From: Petrocella sp024636985
Lineage (GTDB): Bacteria; Bacillota; Clostridia; Lachnospirales; Vallitaleaceae
Direction of reading: 5' to 3'
DNA length: 64,000 bases
Assembly (NCBI GenBank): GCA_024636985.1
Contig: JAGXFY010000055.1
Span: forward strand, 1 to 64,000
The notes beneath the pieces were generated by a model. It saw only the letters and a program-made list of their open reading frames with translations. It did no database searches and was not told where the DNA came from. Below are positions 17,735-27,724 of the stretch, in pieces (positions within the stretch are counted from its first letter, which is position 1; every line of letters starts with the position of its first letter). Both the position numbers and the translations under genes were made by a program.

Positions 17735-17763
17735 ATATTATAGAAATCAGGTATTACTGTCAA
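17735..17763 (-). promoter_or_regulatory. Promoter of pbuG
   Basis: Minus-strand TTGACA (17758-17763) and TAATAT (17735-17740) are 17 bp apart. The sequence CTGATTTC-TATAATAT-GAAATCAG overlaps the -10 region as an 8-bp inverted repeat and could be an operator for a repressor. Confidence 0.7.
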
Positions 17764-17786
17764 CCATTTAGAGTGCTTACCTTCAT

Positions 17787-18791
17787 TTATTGAGGGTAGC
17801 CCACTTTTTTCTTGACTTTTCGAAGCACCCGTTCTGCAAGACGACTTGCTGACTCGGCATTTTTCAAGATGATACCATCAAGGTATGCCTTGTCTGATAG
17901 AATCTCCTTGAAACGTTTTTGAATTGGTTCTAATTCAGCTATTAAAGCATCGGCTACTTGTTCTTTGAGCTCCCCATAGCCTTTGCCTTGAAAATGTTCT
18001 AATGCTTCATCTGTGGTAATGTCTTTTGACAAGCAGTAAATATCAATTAAGTTTCGGATACCTGCTTTTTCTTCAGTATACGCAATCAAAGCATCTGAAT
18101 CTGTGACTGCTTTTTTTATTTTCTTACGAATGACGCTTGGTTCATCTAACAAAGAAATGTATGCATTCGGATTTTCATCTGATTTCGACATTTTTTTGGT
18201 GGGCTCCTGAAGACTGGCAATACGTGCACCCATTTTTGCTATATAGGGCTCAGGTACTGTAAAAGTATCGCCATAAATACCATTAAAACGGCTCGCTATA
18301 TCTCTTGCTAACTCTAAATGTTGTTTTTGGTCGTTGCCAACTGGTACTAAGTCGGTTTTAAACAATAAAATATCTGCCGCCATAAGTATGGGATAGGTGT
18401 ATAAACCTGCGTTCAAGTTCAATTCACTTTTTTGTGACTTTTCCTTAAATTGTGTCATTCTGTTTAACTCACCCATATAAGTAAAACAGCTTAATATCCA
18501 TGACAATTCTGCATGCTCTGGTACATGAGACTGGTAATAAATTAGATTTTCATCCGGGTCAAGGCCTGCCGCAATATATAAGGCCAAGAGTTCTCTAGCA
18601 CTTTTTCTTAATTTGATAGGATCTTGTCTTGTGGTTATGGAATGCATATCTACCACACAGAATAAACAATTGTACTCATTATGCAACTTGACCCAATTCT
18701 TTAATGCACCAAAATAATTGCCAATGGTTATAACACCTGTTGGTTGCATACCGCTAAATATAACTTTTTTCTGCTGCGCTTGCTCATTCAT
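17787..18791 (-). CDS. trpS: Tryptophanyl-tRNA synthetase
   Basis: Charges tRNA-Trp. The 334-aa class I enzyme has the variant HIGH motif PTGVITIGNYFGA and the KMSKS loop KKMSKSDENP, with the usual GNDQKQHLELARDIASRFN between them. The ATG at 18791 is preferred; a GTG one codon earlier is also possible, because AAAGG lies 10 bases before the ATG and 7 before the GTG. No T-box was found upstream, unlike glyS. The gene follows the pbuG promoter region on one side and the histidine kinase gene on the other with about 80 bases between, so it may be transcribed alone or by read-through. Confidence 0.95.
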   Translation of the reverse strand: MNEQAQQKKVIFSGMQPTGVITIGNYFGALKNWVKLHNEYNCLFCVVDMHSITTRQDPIKLRKSARELLALYIAAGLDPDENLIYYQSHVPEHAELSWILSCFTYMGELNRMTQFKEKSQKSELNLNAGLYTYPILMAADILLFKTDLVPVGNDQKQHLELARDIASRFNGIYGDTFTVPEPYIAKMGARIASLQEPTKKMSKSDENPNAYISLLDEPSVIRKKIKKAVTDSDALIAYTEEKAGIRNLIDIYCLSKDITTDEALEHFQGKGYGELKEQVADALIAELEPIQKRFKEILSDKAYLDGIILKNAESASRLAERVLRKVKKKVGYPQ

Positions 18792-18870
18792 CACTTATCA
18801 TCCTTTGCTTTTACTTAAATTCTCCATAACTTCTGATAGTTTATCACAGTTCCAAGTCAAGGTCAAAGCC

Positions 18871-20787
18871 TTATTCATAGACGGTTTGAGCAATGGCTTT
18901 CATCAATTCTTTGTTGGTATAGGGTTTATGCATCAACTTAAGTTGGTTGAAGACAGATTTCGCCTCCATAATGGTGGGATCATTGAAGCTGGTCGTCATT
19001 AATACCTTTATTTCCTTATTCATAGCACGAATGTGTTCAAAGACTTTAAGACCTTCAATGTCGGGCAATATGGAGTCCAAAATAACCATATCCAAAGCGT
19101 CACCATAATGACTGAAATTGTTAATCGCATCCTGGCCGTTTCCGGCAGTCAATACTTGAATATCCATTTTTTCCAGAATGGTTTTTGTTGCTTCCATGAG
19201 CATTCTATCATCTTCAACCAGTAAAAGTTTTAGACCCTCAAAACTACTGGGAACATGATGTTCTTTATGTTGATCAATCATCACAAGCCTTGTTTTTTGG
19301 TTGGGGAATAGGATTTTAAAAGTTGTACCTCGCCCGACTTCACTATCAAGTTCAATGGTACCGCCATGGCTTTCAACAATACCAAGAACTGTAGCAAGAC
19401 CAAGACCTGTACCTTCACCTAGATCTTTTGTTGTAAAAAAAGGTTCAAATATTTTATTTTGTATATTCTCATGAATACCTGAGCCGTTATCCGCCACTTC
19501 TAAGCAAACAAATTGCCCGCTTTTTTTCATAACATTATACGTTTTTATCTTAATTTCGCCTTCTTCACCTATGGCATCTTTGGCATTAACACACAGGTTG
19601 ACTATAATTTGTTCCATTTGCGTCTTATCCGCCAGGATATCCTCCACTTGATGATCCAGTTCTAATTTCAAACTGATTCTTTCTCCGATAATCCGATCCA
19701 GCATATGGCCGATTCCTTCAACTGATGTGTTTATACTTAGAATTTGTTTATGGACACGGTCCATCTTGCTAAAAATCATGAGCTTTCGAATCAGTCCTTC
19801 AGCCTTATAAGCCGCTTCCCGAATATTTTTTACTTTGGCGACCAATTCATATTGCTCTGCTTTTTCAAGGTGATAGTGAACCAAATCTGAATAACCTAGA
19901 ATGACTTGTAAGATATTATTAAAGTCATGGGAAATACCGCTGGTTAGTCGACCAATGGCTTCCATTTTAGTTGACCGATTCACCTTAAACTCCAGATTCT
20001 TCTGCTGGGTCACATCTCTATATGTCTTAATAAACGCACTTATTTTGTTTTCATTATCATAAACCGGTATGGTCAACTGATCAATAATCCTATCTTTAAA
20101 ATCAATCAGTCTACTTTGTTTGATGCCCAATCTTAATATATATGCATTATTACAACCTTTACAGGTCTTGTCCTTTGAATTAAATATCTCATAACAATGA
20201 TCATAGGTTGCCAATCGTTCTTTAGGGATTTCAAATAATTCTAATAACGCTTGGTTACATCGAATCACTTTTCCGTCGCTATCTGTAATCATAAGCCCGT
20301 CATAACTGTTTTCAATAATTCTTTCAATCCATAACTCATTGATTTCATGGGTCACACTTTGTTCAACCATATCGGTATACAAAAGATTATACCTTTCTTT
20401 CTCTTCCTCCAACTGTCTGTCTTTATCCTCTATAACCAGTTGCATGGACGTAAGTAAGTCAGCTAATTGTTTGACTTCCTTATATGTACTAACCAAAGTC
20501 AAATCATTGTTTAATTGAGATTTATTGTTTTGAAGCAGAGCCATCATTTCATCTATTGCTTGATTTATTTTATCCTGTTCTTTATTTCTATATCTCAAAT
20601 ACAGATAAGAGGGTATTATCAAATACAGAATACTTACAAATAGTATCAAAAATCCTGCCACTATACCTAATTCCATTTTAATTGCCATGTAATAAAGACT
20701 CCCAATGATTGGCAAATAAAATATCATATGCATAATGACTTTCGAATTATGGACGATCGGTCTCTTGATGGATTCCGTTTTGTTCAT
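18871..20787 (-). CDS. Hybrid sensor histidine kinase with PAS and receiver domains
   Basis: A 638-aa membrane-bound signalling protein. Two membrane segments lie between residues 18 and 64 with almost no external loop. A coiled coil spans about 105-145. A PAS domain covers 155-265, and the kinase core has phospho-acceptor His287 in GISHDFNNILQVILGYSDL. An ATPase domain follows with VCLEVADNGSGIHENI and GEGTGLGLATVLGIVESHGG. The C-terminal receiver has its acceptor at Asp571 (VILDS). The PAS domain carries Cys198, Cys209 and Cys212 (CKGC), which suggests a redox or metal-sensing site. There is no DNA-binding output, so signals must pass to a separate protein. It follows the alarmone synthetase gene by 23 bases. 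Confidence 0.92.
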   Translation of the reverse strand: MNKTESIKRPIVHNSKVIMHMIFYLPIIGSLYYMAIKMELGIVAGFLILFVSILYLIIPSYLYLRYRNKEQDKINQAIDEMMALLQNNKSQLNNDLTLVSTYKEVKQLADLLTSMQLVIEDKDRQLEEEKERYNLLYTDMVEQSVTHEINELWIERIIENSYDGLMITDSDGKVIRCNQALLELFEIPKERLATYDHCYEIFNSKDKTCKGCNNAYILRLGIKQSRLIDFKDRIIDQLTIPVYDNENKISAFIKTYRDVTQQKNLEFKVNRSTKMEAIGRLTSGISHDFNNILQVILGYSDLVHYHLEKAEQYELVAKVKNIREAAYKAEGLIRKLMIFSKMDRVHKQILSINTSVEGIGHMLDRIIGERISLKLELDHQVEDILADKTQMEQIIVNLCVNAKDAIGEEGEIKIKTYNVMKKSGQFVCLEVADNGSGIHENIQNKIFEPFFTTKDLGEGTGLGLATVLGIVESHGGTIELDSEVGRGTTFKILFPNQKTRLVMIDQHKEHHVPSSFEGLKLLLVEDDRMLMEATKTILEKMDIQVLTAGNGQDAINNFSHYGDALDMVILDSILPDIEGLKVFEHIRAMNKEIKVLMTTSFNDPTIMEAKSVFNQLKLMHKPYTNKELMKAIAQTVYE

Positions 20788-20810
20788 ATAGCTTCACCTA
20801 TTCTTCTATA

Positions 20811-21452
20811 TTATTGGTTGCCTTCATTCTCCTTAATGTCATACTGATCAACCTCTTTTTTAATTGCCATCATTTTACGATCTAATTCCATAATGATAGA
20901 TGCGCATTTCTTTAGTTCTTGGGCAATATGTACCGGTGCTTTGTCGAAATATTTATACCTGAGTTTATGTTCTAAAGTCGCCCAGTAATCCATGGCAATG
21001 GTCCTAATCTGCACTTCAACCGGGACATGTTCTACACAATCTGACAGTTGAACCAATGTCTCCACCACGATATGAAGGCTTTGATAACCTGATGCTTTTG
21101 GATTCTTAATATAATCCTTAATTTCAATAATCTTGATATCCGTCTGATGGACAAGTACTTCAAAAATACCATAGATGTCTGATGTGAAGGCACAAATGAT
21201 TCTTACACCTGCTATGTCATTAAGATATTTTTTTGCATTGGCAACGTTTACCGGTTTTGCTTTTTCTTCCAACTTTCTTGCAATACTTTCAAAACTTTTG
21301 ACTCTTGTTTTTATATGCTCTATTGGATTGCTTTCACCCGATAATTCATAGATTTCATAGAGTTTATCCAACTTAATTTTGACTTCTTCAATGGCAATGC
21401 CATGAATTAAAAATAACTGTTGCCATGCTTCTTTGTTCATATCCGGGTACAT
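20811..21452 (-). CDS. relQ: Small alarmone synthetase, RelQ type
   Basis: A single-domain (p)ppGpp synthetase with no hydrolase, TGS or ACT domain. At 213 aa it has the usual small-synthetase size. Its RelA/SpoT synthetase motifs are RVKSFESIARKLEEK, DIAGVRIICAFTSDIYGIFEVL, NPKASGYQSLHIVVET and VEVQIRTIAMDYWATLEHKLRYK. The C-terminal helix rich in charged residues (ELDRKMMAIKKEVDQYD) matches the tetramerising tail of RelQ/YjbM. It is followed after 23 bases by the hybrid kinase, so the two are probably one operon. It is divergent from luxS. Confidence 0.92.
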   Translation of the reverse strand: MYPDMNKEAWQQLFLIHGIAIEEVKIKLDKLYEIYELSGESNPIEHIKTRVKSFESIARKLEEKAKPVNVANAKKYLNDIAGVRIICAFTSDIYGIFEVLVHQTDIKIIEIKDYIKNPKASGYQSLHIVVETLVQLSDCVEHVPVEVQIRTIAMDYWATLEHKLRYKYFDKAPVHIAQELKKCASIIMELDRKMMAIKKEVDQYDIKENEGNQ

Positions 21453-21598
21453 TCAAACACCTTCCATCTATAGTATATAACCCTAATTCGCTCATTCTAC
21501 AAAGTCGTTTCAAGTCTTTACGAAAATACGCTTCTATGTTTTAATGAATATAGGGTTCATTTATAAAAACCATGACCAACCCTTAGGAGGAACATATT

Positions 21599-22075
21599 AT
21601 GGATAAAATACCAAGTTTTAACGTAAACCATTTAGAATTACTACCCGGCATATACGTCTCCAGAAAAGACTATGTCGGTGACTATACTTTAACCACTTTT
21701 GATATTCGAATGACACGACCGAACTTCGAACCTGTTTTACAAACTGCCGAAATTCATGCTCTAGAACATATGGGCGCAACTTTTTTAAGACAGCATGTTG
21801 TCTATGGTGACCAAACCATCTATTTTGGGCCCATGGGATGTCGTACCGGTTTTTATCTTATCTTAAAAGGCGACCTCAGCTCAGATAGTATTGTGGGATT
21901 GATCAAAGAGCTTTTTGAACATATGGCTGATTATAATGCGCCCTTACCTGGAGCTTCTGCCAGAGACTGTGGTAATTATCTGGATATGAATCAGCCTATG
22001 GCAAAATATGAAGCCCATCGCTTCCTAGATCGCATTAAAAACATTTCGTTCGCACAACTAAATTATCCGGACTGA
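21599..22075 (+). CDS. luxS: S-ribosylhomocysteine lyase
   Basis: Cleaves S-ribosylhomocysteine to homocysteine and the autoinducer-2 precursor, as part of the activated methyl cycle. It is 158 aa, the normal size. The metal ligands are in EIHALEHMGATFLR and in GASARDCGNYLDMN, and the catalytic cysteine is in FGPMGCRTGFYLIL. AGGAGG lies 8 bases before the ATG. A weak promoter (TTTACG, 17 bp, TTTAAT) may lie near 21520-21545. The stop codon abuts the stop codon of traX on the other strand, with no terminator between. Confidence 0.97.
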   Translation: MDKIPSFNVNHLELLPGIYVSRKDYVGDYTLTTFDIRMTRPNFEPVLQTAEIHALEHMGATFLRQHVVYGDQTIYFGPMGCRTGFYLILKGDLSSDSIVGLIKELFEHMADYNAPLPGASARDCGNYLDMNQPMAKYEAHRFLDRIKNISFAQLNYPD

Positions 22076-22717
22076 TTACATCCAAGCTTTATGAATGATA
22101 TAAAGCAGTATAAGGTGCACCGGATAAAACCCATAAAAAAGGTACTTCAAATTCATACCTTTTTTCCCATTATAGGCGAGTATGAAAGGCATGGCGAGAA
22201 TTGCCAATCCTTGTATTGCACTACCCATCGTAAAATTTATGATGCTTGCAGAACCACAGGCCAAGATTCTTCTATCTCTAAAAAAATAAAATAGAAATAT
22301 CATAGCAATGCCATATATACTATAATCCGTTCTTAATAACACACTTAAGGCACCCGTCAAAAATATAGCAATCATACCAACCATCGATTGATGTGTCCTA
22401 TAACGTTGATAGAGCCACAAGCATACAAGTCCAAGAAAAAGGGTAAAGAATATATTTTGTCGATAAAAATCGATGAGGTTCCCTCGAAAAGCCAGATCAT
22501 AGGGTATCTCAGAAATTAGAGCAAAAATACCCAGTCTAATTCCGTATTTCTTAATATTATGCGTATGATGAAAACCTTCAGCAACCAGAAAAGCAAATAT
22601 TGGAAATGATAACCTTCCAATCATTCTTAATAGACTCATATCCGGATAAAGTATTGCCCCTATATGATCAATCAACATGGTCAGACAAGCAATAATCTTC
22701 AAACTAGAATTTGACAT
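22076..22717 (-). CDS. TraX-family membrane protein
   Basis: A 213-aa integral membrane protein with about six to eight segments. It opens with SSLKIIACLTMLIDHIGAIL and IGRLSFPIFAFLVAEGFHHT, the characteristic start of the TraX family, named for the F-pilin N-acetylating protein. In Firmicutes the gene occurs away from conjugation genes, and its substrate is unknown. No conjugation gene is nearby here either, so a role in acylating some cell-surface component is the general guess. GAGGTA precedes the ATG. The stop codon touches that of luxS. Confidence 0.85.
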   Translation of the reverse strand: MSNSSLKIIACLTMLIDHIGAILYPDMSLLRMIGRLSFPIFAFLVAEGFHHTHNIKKYGIRLGIFALISEIPYDLAFRGNLIDFYRQNIFFTLFLGLVCLWLYQRYRTHQSMVGMIAIFLTGALSVLLRTDYSIYGIAMIFLFYFFRDRRILACGSASIINFTMGSAIQGLAILAMPFILAYNGKKGMNLKYLFYGFYPVHLILLYIIHKAWM

Positions 22718-22777
22718 AATCGTACCTCATTATTTATTTTCATACAAAGACTTCTATTAATAATAAAGGAATATATT

Positions 22778-22807
22778 AATAAAGAGGGCTTACCAGCCCT
22801 CTTTATT
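22778..22807 (-). terminator. Terminator of purL
   Basis: A 13-bp perfect stem (AATAAAGAGGGCT and its complement) with a four-base loop, 13 bases after the purL stop and ahead of the traX promoter region. Confidence 0.8.
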
Positions 22808-22820
22808 ATACCATTTATTA

Positions 22821-25800
22821 TTATTTCGTAAAGTAAGTTACACCAGATTCGAATATTTTTTGGTCTTGGCTACCGATAATGTTGATTGCCACATTTTGAC
22901 CTATTCTTTCTGAATGGCCCATTTTTCCAAGAACCCGCCCATCCGGACTTGTTATCCCTTCAATACCATAAACAGAACCGTTAGGATTGAAGCTTCCATC
23001 CATCGTTGGATTACCTAACAAATCCACATAAGTCGTGGCCACCTGACCGTTGTCAAATAAACTTCTGACCACTTGATCGCTGGCAACAAAACGTCCTTCA
23101 CCATGGGACATAGGTACTTTAAATATCTCACCTGGCTTGGTACCGGATAACCATGGGGACTTATTTGACATAATTTTAGTACTGGCCACACGAGATATAT
23201 GCCTACCTATTGTATTATAGGTTAATGTTGGCGCATCTTCTGTTAGATCTATTATCTCGCCTGTCGGTACCAGACCCAGTTTAATCAGTGCTTGAAAACC
23301 ATTGCAAATGCCTATCATTAATCCATCACGTTGATGAAGGAGTTCATGAATCGCTTCTTTAAGTATTTCATTTCTAAATATGGAGGCGATAAATTTTCCA
23401 GAACCTTCCGGTTCATCACCGGCACTGAAACCACCGGGAAGCATAACGATTTGACTCTCCCTTATAGATTTCGCCATTTCTTGAAGTGACTTGGTAATAT
23501 CACCGGACTTAAGATTTCTAAATACTAGGGTGTCTACATGGGCACCTGCTTTCTCAAAAGCTCTTCTGGAGTCGTATTCACAATTGGTACCTGGAAATAC
23601 CGGTATGAAAACCTGTGGTTTTGCAATTTTATTTTTGCAAATATAGATCTGATCATAGGTTTTTGTGTCCTTAATCATTTCTGATACCTCTGAAAAAGCC
23701 TGAGATGGGAACACATTTTCCAAGGTTGACGACCAAGTATTCATAAGCAGATCGATTTCCAGTTTATGGTCGGAGGCTTTTATCACAGACTGCTTCGTGG
23801 TTGTACCAACCTTTATAAATCCTTCATGATCTTCTAAGTCTTCTATGGATATATCAGATGCTAATTCTACCAATATGGAACCATAATCCGGGGTGAATAA
23901 CATCGGACCGACAAGAGTATCTTCAAGTTCTATGCCTATTTTATTCCCAAAAGTCATTTTACTAATGGCCTCGGCCATACCGCCAATTCCAATTGCATAG
24001 GCTGAAAGAATTTCTTTTCTACCTATCATCTCATATAATGTTTCATAATTTTTTTTCATCTGCACAAAATCCGGTAGATCATACTGATCTCTCTTTTGAA
24101 GAAGACATACCACCTTGTGGCCCGCGGCCTTGAATTCCGGTGATATGACCCGTGTCACATCGACGACATCAACCGCAAAGGAGACTAAAGTTGGTGGCAC
24201 ATCAATATCATGGAAGGTACCGGACATACTGTCTTTTCCTCCAATAGAAGGTAATCCCAAAGCTATTTGTGCATGGTAAGCACCAAGCATGGCACTAAAA
24301 GGCTCACCCCACCTACTTGGGTTATCTCCTAGTCTTTTAAAATACTCTTGAAATGTAAATCGGATTTTTTTATAATCGCCACCTGTAGCCACAACTTTTG
24401 CAACAGAATCCAATACAGCATAAATCGCACCATGGAAGGGACTCCACTTTGATAAGTAGGGGTTGTAACCATAAGTCATAATGGTGCCTGTCGTCGTTTC
24501 ACCTTGTTCTAGTGGTATCTTTGCCACCATACTTTGGGTCGGTGTCATTTGGTACAGACCACCGTAAGGCATGAGCACACTCCCTGCACCAATGGAACTA
24601 TCAAAACGTTCTTCGAGGCCTTTTTTCGAACAACTGTTTAAGTCCCTAAGTATATTTAACCAGTGATTAGGAACAGCCTCCTTATCAGCAAAAAAATCTT
24701 GTCTATCTTGGAAATAGCTTTTTTCTTGAGGCAGATCAACACGTACCTTAGTTTTTGATGTTGCACCATTTGTATCCACAAAACTTCGGCTCATATTAAC
24801 GATTGCTTGATTATTCCATTCCATAACCAGTCGCTTCTCTTTTGTTACCCGTGCTACAACAACCGCTTCTAAGTTTTCCTTTTCTGATGCCTCTATAAAC
24901 CGATGCACATCTTTCGGATCTAGTACAACAGCCATTCTTTCTTGAGATTCTGATATAGATAATTCAGTCCCATCCAGACCGGCATATTTTTTGGGTACTG
25001 CATCTAGGTCAATAATAAGTCCGTCTGCCAACTCACCAATTGCAACGGATACACCACCTGCTCCAAAATCGTTACACTTCTTAATCATAGATGCAACATG
25101 CTTGTCTCTAAATAAACGTTGAATCTTACGTTCTGTGGGTGGATTTCCTTTTTGAACTTCTGCACCACAAGTATGTATTGAATCTTCTGTGTGTTCTTTA
25201 GATGATCCTGTTGCGCCACCACATCCGTCTCTTCCTGTTCGCCCCCCCAAAAGCACGATGATGTTACCGGGATCTGATGTTTCACGGATAACATTTTCCC
25301 TTGGAGCCGCTGCAATAACCGCACCGATTTCCATACGTTTTGCTACATAGTCAGGGTGATAGATCTCATCTACTTTTCCGGTTGCCAAACCTATTTGATT
25401 ACCATAGGAACTATACCCATGGGCAGATTGGGTTACAATCTTTCTTTGAGGTAATTTCCCAGGCAAAGTCTTATCAACAGAAACTGTAGGGTCAGAAGCT
25501 CCCGTGACACGCATCGCCTGATATACATAAGACCGACCGGATAAGGGGTCCCGAATGGCACCACCTAAGCAAGTAGCAGCACCACCGAAAGGTTCTATCT
25601 CCGTTGGGTGATTATGCGTCTCGTTCTTAAACATAACCAACCAAGAAGTTTCTTTACCATCCACATCTACCGGTACAATGATACTACAGGCGTTGATTTC
25701 ATCCGATACCTCTAAGTCCTCTAACTGTCCGTCTTTTCTTAGTTTTCTCATAGCCAGTAACGCTATATCCATTAGGCATACATCTTTTTCATGGATTCTA

Positions 25801-26600
25801 TCCCCGAAAACGTGACTACGATCCTCCAAATAATCCTTGTAAGCTACTTGAACCGGTTGGTTATAAAATCCTTCTTCAAAAGTAACGTCTTCAATTTTTG
25901 TTAGAAAAGTGGTGTGACGACAATGATCCGACCAGTATGTATCCAACACCTTGATTTCTGTTATGGTCGGATTTCTTTTCTCATCCTCTATAAAATACTT
26001 TTGAGTATGTATTAAGTCATCTATACTCATGGCAAGTCCAAGTCGCTTCCATAGTGCCTTCAGTCCATTATAATCTAGCTTGGTAAAACCTTCTAAGATT
26101 TCAACTTCTGTTGGTATATGAAAATCCATTTCAAGGGTTTGAGGTTTTAACATATCCGCTTCTCTTGAATCCACAGGATTAATGCAGTAAGCCTTAATCT
26201 TTTCTACGCTTTCCTCGGTTAATTGGCCTTTTAACACAATGATCTTGGCACTTCTAACTACCGGCTTTTGATCCGCATTGATAATCTCAATGCATTGCTC
26301 AGTAGAGTCTGCTCTTTGATCATATTGACCCGGCAAGTATTCAATACCAAAGGCGACTTCATCGGGAGCAATCTCAAATGATTCTTCAAACAATCGATCT
26401 ACTGGTGGTTCAGAGAAAATTGTATGAAGGGCTTTATCATATGCATTATCGGATATACGATCTACATCATAGCGATGTAACAAACGTAAATTCTCAAGTG
26501 TCTTGATGCCTAGATTCTCTTTTATATCCTGTAGCAACTGTTGACTTTCAACATTATAACCTGTTTTCTTCTCAACAAAAATTCTTCTTATAGCTTCCAT
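22821..26600 (-). CDS. purL: Phosphoribosylformylglycinamidine synthase, large single-chain form
   Basis: Fourth step of purine synthesis: converts FGAR, glutamine and ATP to FGAM. At 1259 aa this is the long form that joins the PurS-like, PurL and glutaminase (PurQ) parts. The synthase part has LDTYWSDHCRHTTFLT, MFKNETHNHPTEIEPFGGAATCLGGAIRDPLSGR and SVAIGELADG. The C-terminal class I amidotransferase has VMLPGGFSAGDEPEGSGKF, with the nucleophile Cys in GICNGFQALIKLGL and a later MSHGEGRF. The ATG at 26600 is chosen because GGGAGG lies 4 bases before it; an upstream in-frame start would add seven residues. It is divergent from the LysR gene and separate from purH. Confidence 0.96.
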   Translation of the reverse strand: MEAIRRIFVEKKTGYNVESQQLLQDIKENLGIKTLENLRLLHRYDVDRISDNAYDKALHTIFSEPPVDRLFEESFEIAPDEVAFGIEYLPGQYDQRADSTEQCIEIINADQKPVVRSAKIIVLKGQLTEESVEKIKAYCINPVDSREADMLKPQTLEMDFHIPTEVEILEGFTKLDYNGLKALWKRLGLAMSIDDLIHTQKYFIEDEKRNPTITEIKVLDTYWSDHCRHTTFLTKIEDVTFEEGFYNQPVQVAYKDYLEDRSHVFGDRIHEKDVCLMDIALLAMRKLRKDGQLEDLEVSDEINACSIIVPVDVDGKETSWLVMFKNETHNHPTEIEPFGGAATCLGGAIRDPLSGRSYVYQAMRVTGASDPTVSVDKTLPGKLPQRKIVTQSAHGYSSYGNQIGLATGKVDEIYHPDYVAKRMEIGAVIAAAPRENVIRETSDPGNIIVLLGGRTGRDGCGGATGSSKEHTEDSIHTCGAEVQKGNPPTERKIQRLFRDKHVASMIKKCNDFGAGGVSVAIGELADGLIIDLDAVPKKYAGLDGTELSISESQERMAVVLDPKDVHRFIEASEKENLEAVVVARVTKEKRLVMEWNNQAIVNMSRSFVDTNGATSKTKVRVDLPQEKSYFQDRQDFFADKEAVPNHWLNILRDLNSCSKKGLEERFDSSIGAGSVLMPYGGLYQMTPTQSMVAKIPLEQGETTTGTIMTYGYNPYLSKWSPFHGAIYAVLDSVAKVVATGGDYKKIRFTFQEYFKRLGDNPSRWGEPFSAMLGAYHAQIALGLPSIGGKDSMSGTFHDIDVPPTLVSFAVDVVDVTRVISPEFKAAGHKVVCLLQKRDQYDLPDFVQMKKNYETLYEMIGRKEILSAYAIGIGGMAEAISKMTFGNKIGIELEDTLVGPMLFTPDYGSILVELASDISIEDLEDHEGFIKVGTTTKQSVIKASDHKLEIDLLMNTWSSTLENVFPSQAFSEVSEMIKDTKTYDQIYICKNKIAKPQVFIPVFPGTNCEYDSRRAFEKAGAHVDTLVFRNLKSGDITKSLQEMAKSIRESQIVMLPGGFSAGDEPEGSGKFIASIFRNEILKEAIHELLHQRDGLMIGICNGFQALIKLGLVPTGEIIDLTEDAPTLTYNTIGRHISRVASTKIMSNKSPWLSGTKPGEIFKVPMSHGEGRFVASDQVVRSLFDNGQVATTYVDLLGNPTMDGSFNPNGSVYGIEGITSPDGRVLGKMGHSERIGQNVAINIIGSQDQKIFESGVTYFTK

Positions 26601-26726
26601 AGTGCCTCCCGATCTATTCAATCTTACACAAAGTGTTCTAACTATCCGTTTACATACTTAGCTTAACATGGTAATATTGAGTAGTAAAATTAATAATACT
26701 AATAGGTTCTATAAGGAGTGCTTATT

Positions 26727-27599
26727 ATGGAAATTAATCTGGAGCTTTACAAAGTTTTTTATCATGTGGCTAAATATTTAAGTTTTTCAGTTGCATCCCA
26801 AGTACTATACCTTTCACAATCCGCTGTCAGTCAAAGCATTAAGCAGCTTGAATCCAAACTGGACACGCCTTTGTTTAACAGAAGTACAAAACAAGTGACC
26901 TTAACACCTCAAGGTGAAAAGTTAATGGAATATATAGAACCTGCCCTTCATTTAATTGCCGGTGGTGAGGCCTACTTAAAAGAAACCATGACTTTGGATC
27001 GAGGGCAATTACATATCGGCGCCAGCGATACCATATGCAAATATTATCTTTTAGATTATTTCAAAAAATTTCATCACTTATACCCAGGTGTAGAAATCCG
27101 TGTCACCAATCGAACCTCTTTACAATGTGTGACCTTACTAAGAAAAGGTCTGGTAGATCTCATTGTAACCAACCTTCCCAATAATTCTATCAGTGAAGAC
27201 ATGCATGTTATGCCTGTTCAAACCTTTCAAGATGTCTTTATTGCCAGCAATAAGTATGCTATTGATTCAGGACCTCATACATTATCCGCCTTATCAAAGC
27301 ACCCTATTCTCATGCTTGCCCGTCAAACCACTACCAGTAACTATTTGTATCAACTTTTTGAGTCCGATGGTCTTAGTATAACGCCTTCTGTCGAACTTGG
27401 AAGTATTGATCTGCTCATTGATTTAACCGGCATTGATCTTGGTATTTCCTTTGTTCCTGATTTTTGTATGAAAAATCGACCGGATTTGCGTATTTTGGAA
27501 ACCAGCATCCCTATTCCAAGAAGACAATTGGGTGTTGTCGTACCTGAAAAACGCCCCTTATCTGAAGCCTCTAAAAAATTTATCGCACTCTTATCCTAA
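26727..27599 (+). CDS. LysR-family transcriptional regulator
   Basis: A 290-aa regulator with an N-terminal winged helix (MEINLELYKVFYHVAKYLSF, then SQSAVSQSIKQLESKLDTPLFNRSTKQVTLT) and a periplasmic-binding-like effector domain. The ATG at 26727 has AAGGAG 8 bases upstream; a GTG nine bases earlier overlaps the ribosome site. It is divergently placed from purL with 126 bases between, so the usual LysR arrangement would make purL a candidate target, although purL control by LysR proteins is not standard. Closest in look to the CysL/YwfK-type group, but the effector cannot be told. Confidence 0.9.
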   Translation: MEINLELYKVFYHVAKYLSFSVASQVLYLSQSAVSQSIKQLESKLDTPLFNRSTKQVTLTPQGEKLMEYIEPALHLIAGGEAYLKETMTLDRGQLHIGASDTICKYYLLDYFKKFHHLYPGVEIRVTNRTSLQCVTLLRKGLVDLIVTNLPNNSISEDMHVMPVQTFQDVFIASNKYAIDSGPHTLSALSKHPILMLARQTTTSNYLYQLFESDGLSITPSVELGSIDLLIDLTGIDLGISFVPDFCMKNRPDLRILETSIPIPRRQLGVVVPEKRPLSEASKKFIALLS

Positions 27600-27724
27600 T
27601 CTGTTTCACTTTCATCCTATTTTTCATTTTTTAGATTCTTATAATCCTATTCTAATATATAAATGATATGATTATGGAACAAGCATTAAAAGTATGCTAT
27701 TTGATATAAAGGAGTCGATCATCT

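Noticed and set aside
17652..17786. Purine riboswitch in the pbuG leader
   Set aside because: No three-way junction core or conserved loop sequences were found, although the gene type would suit one.
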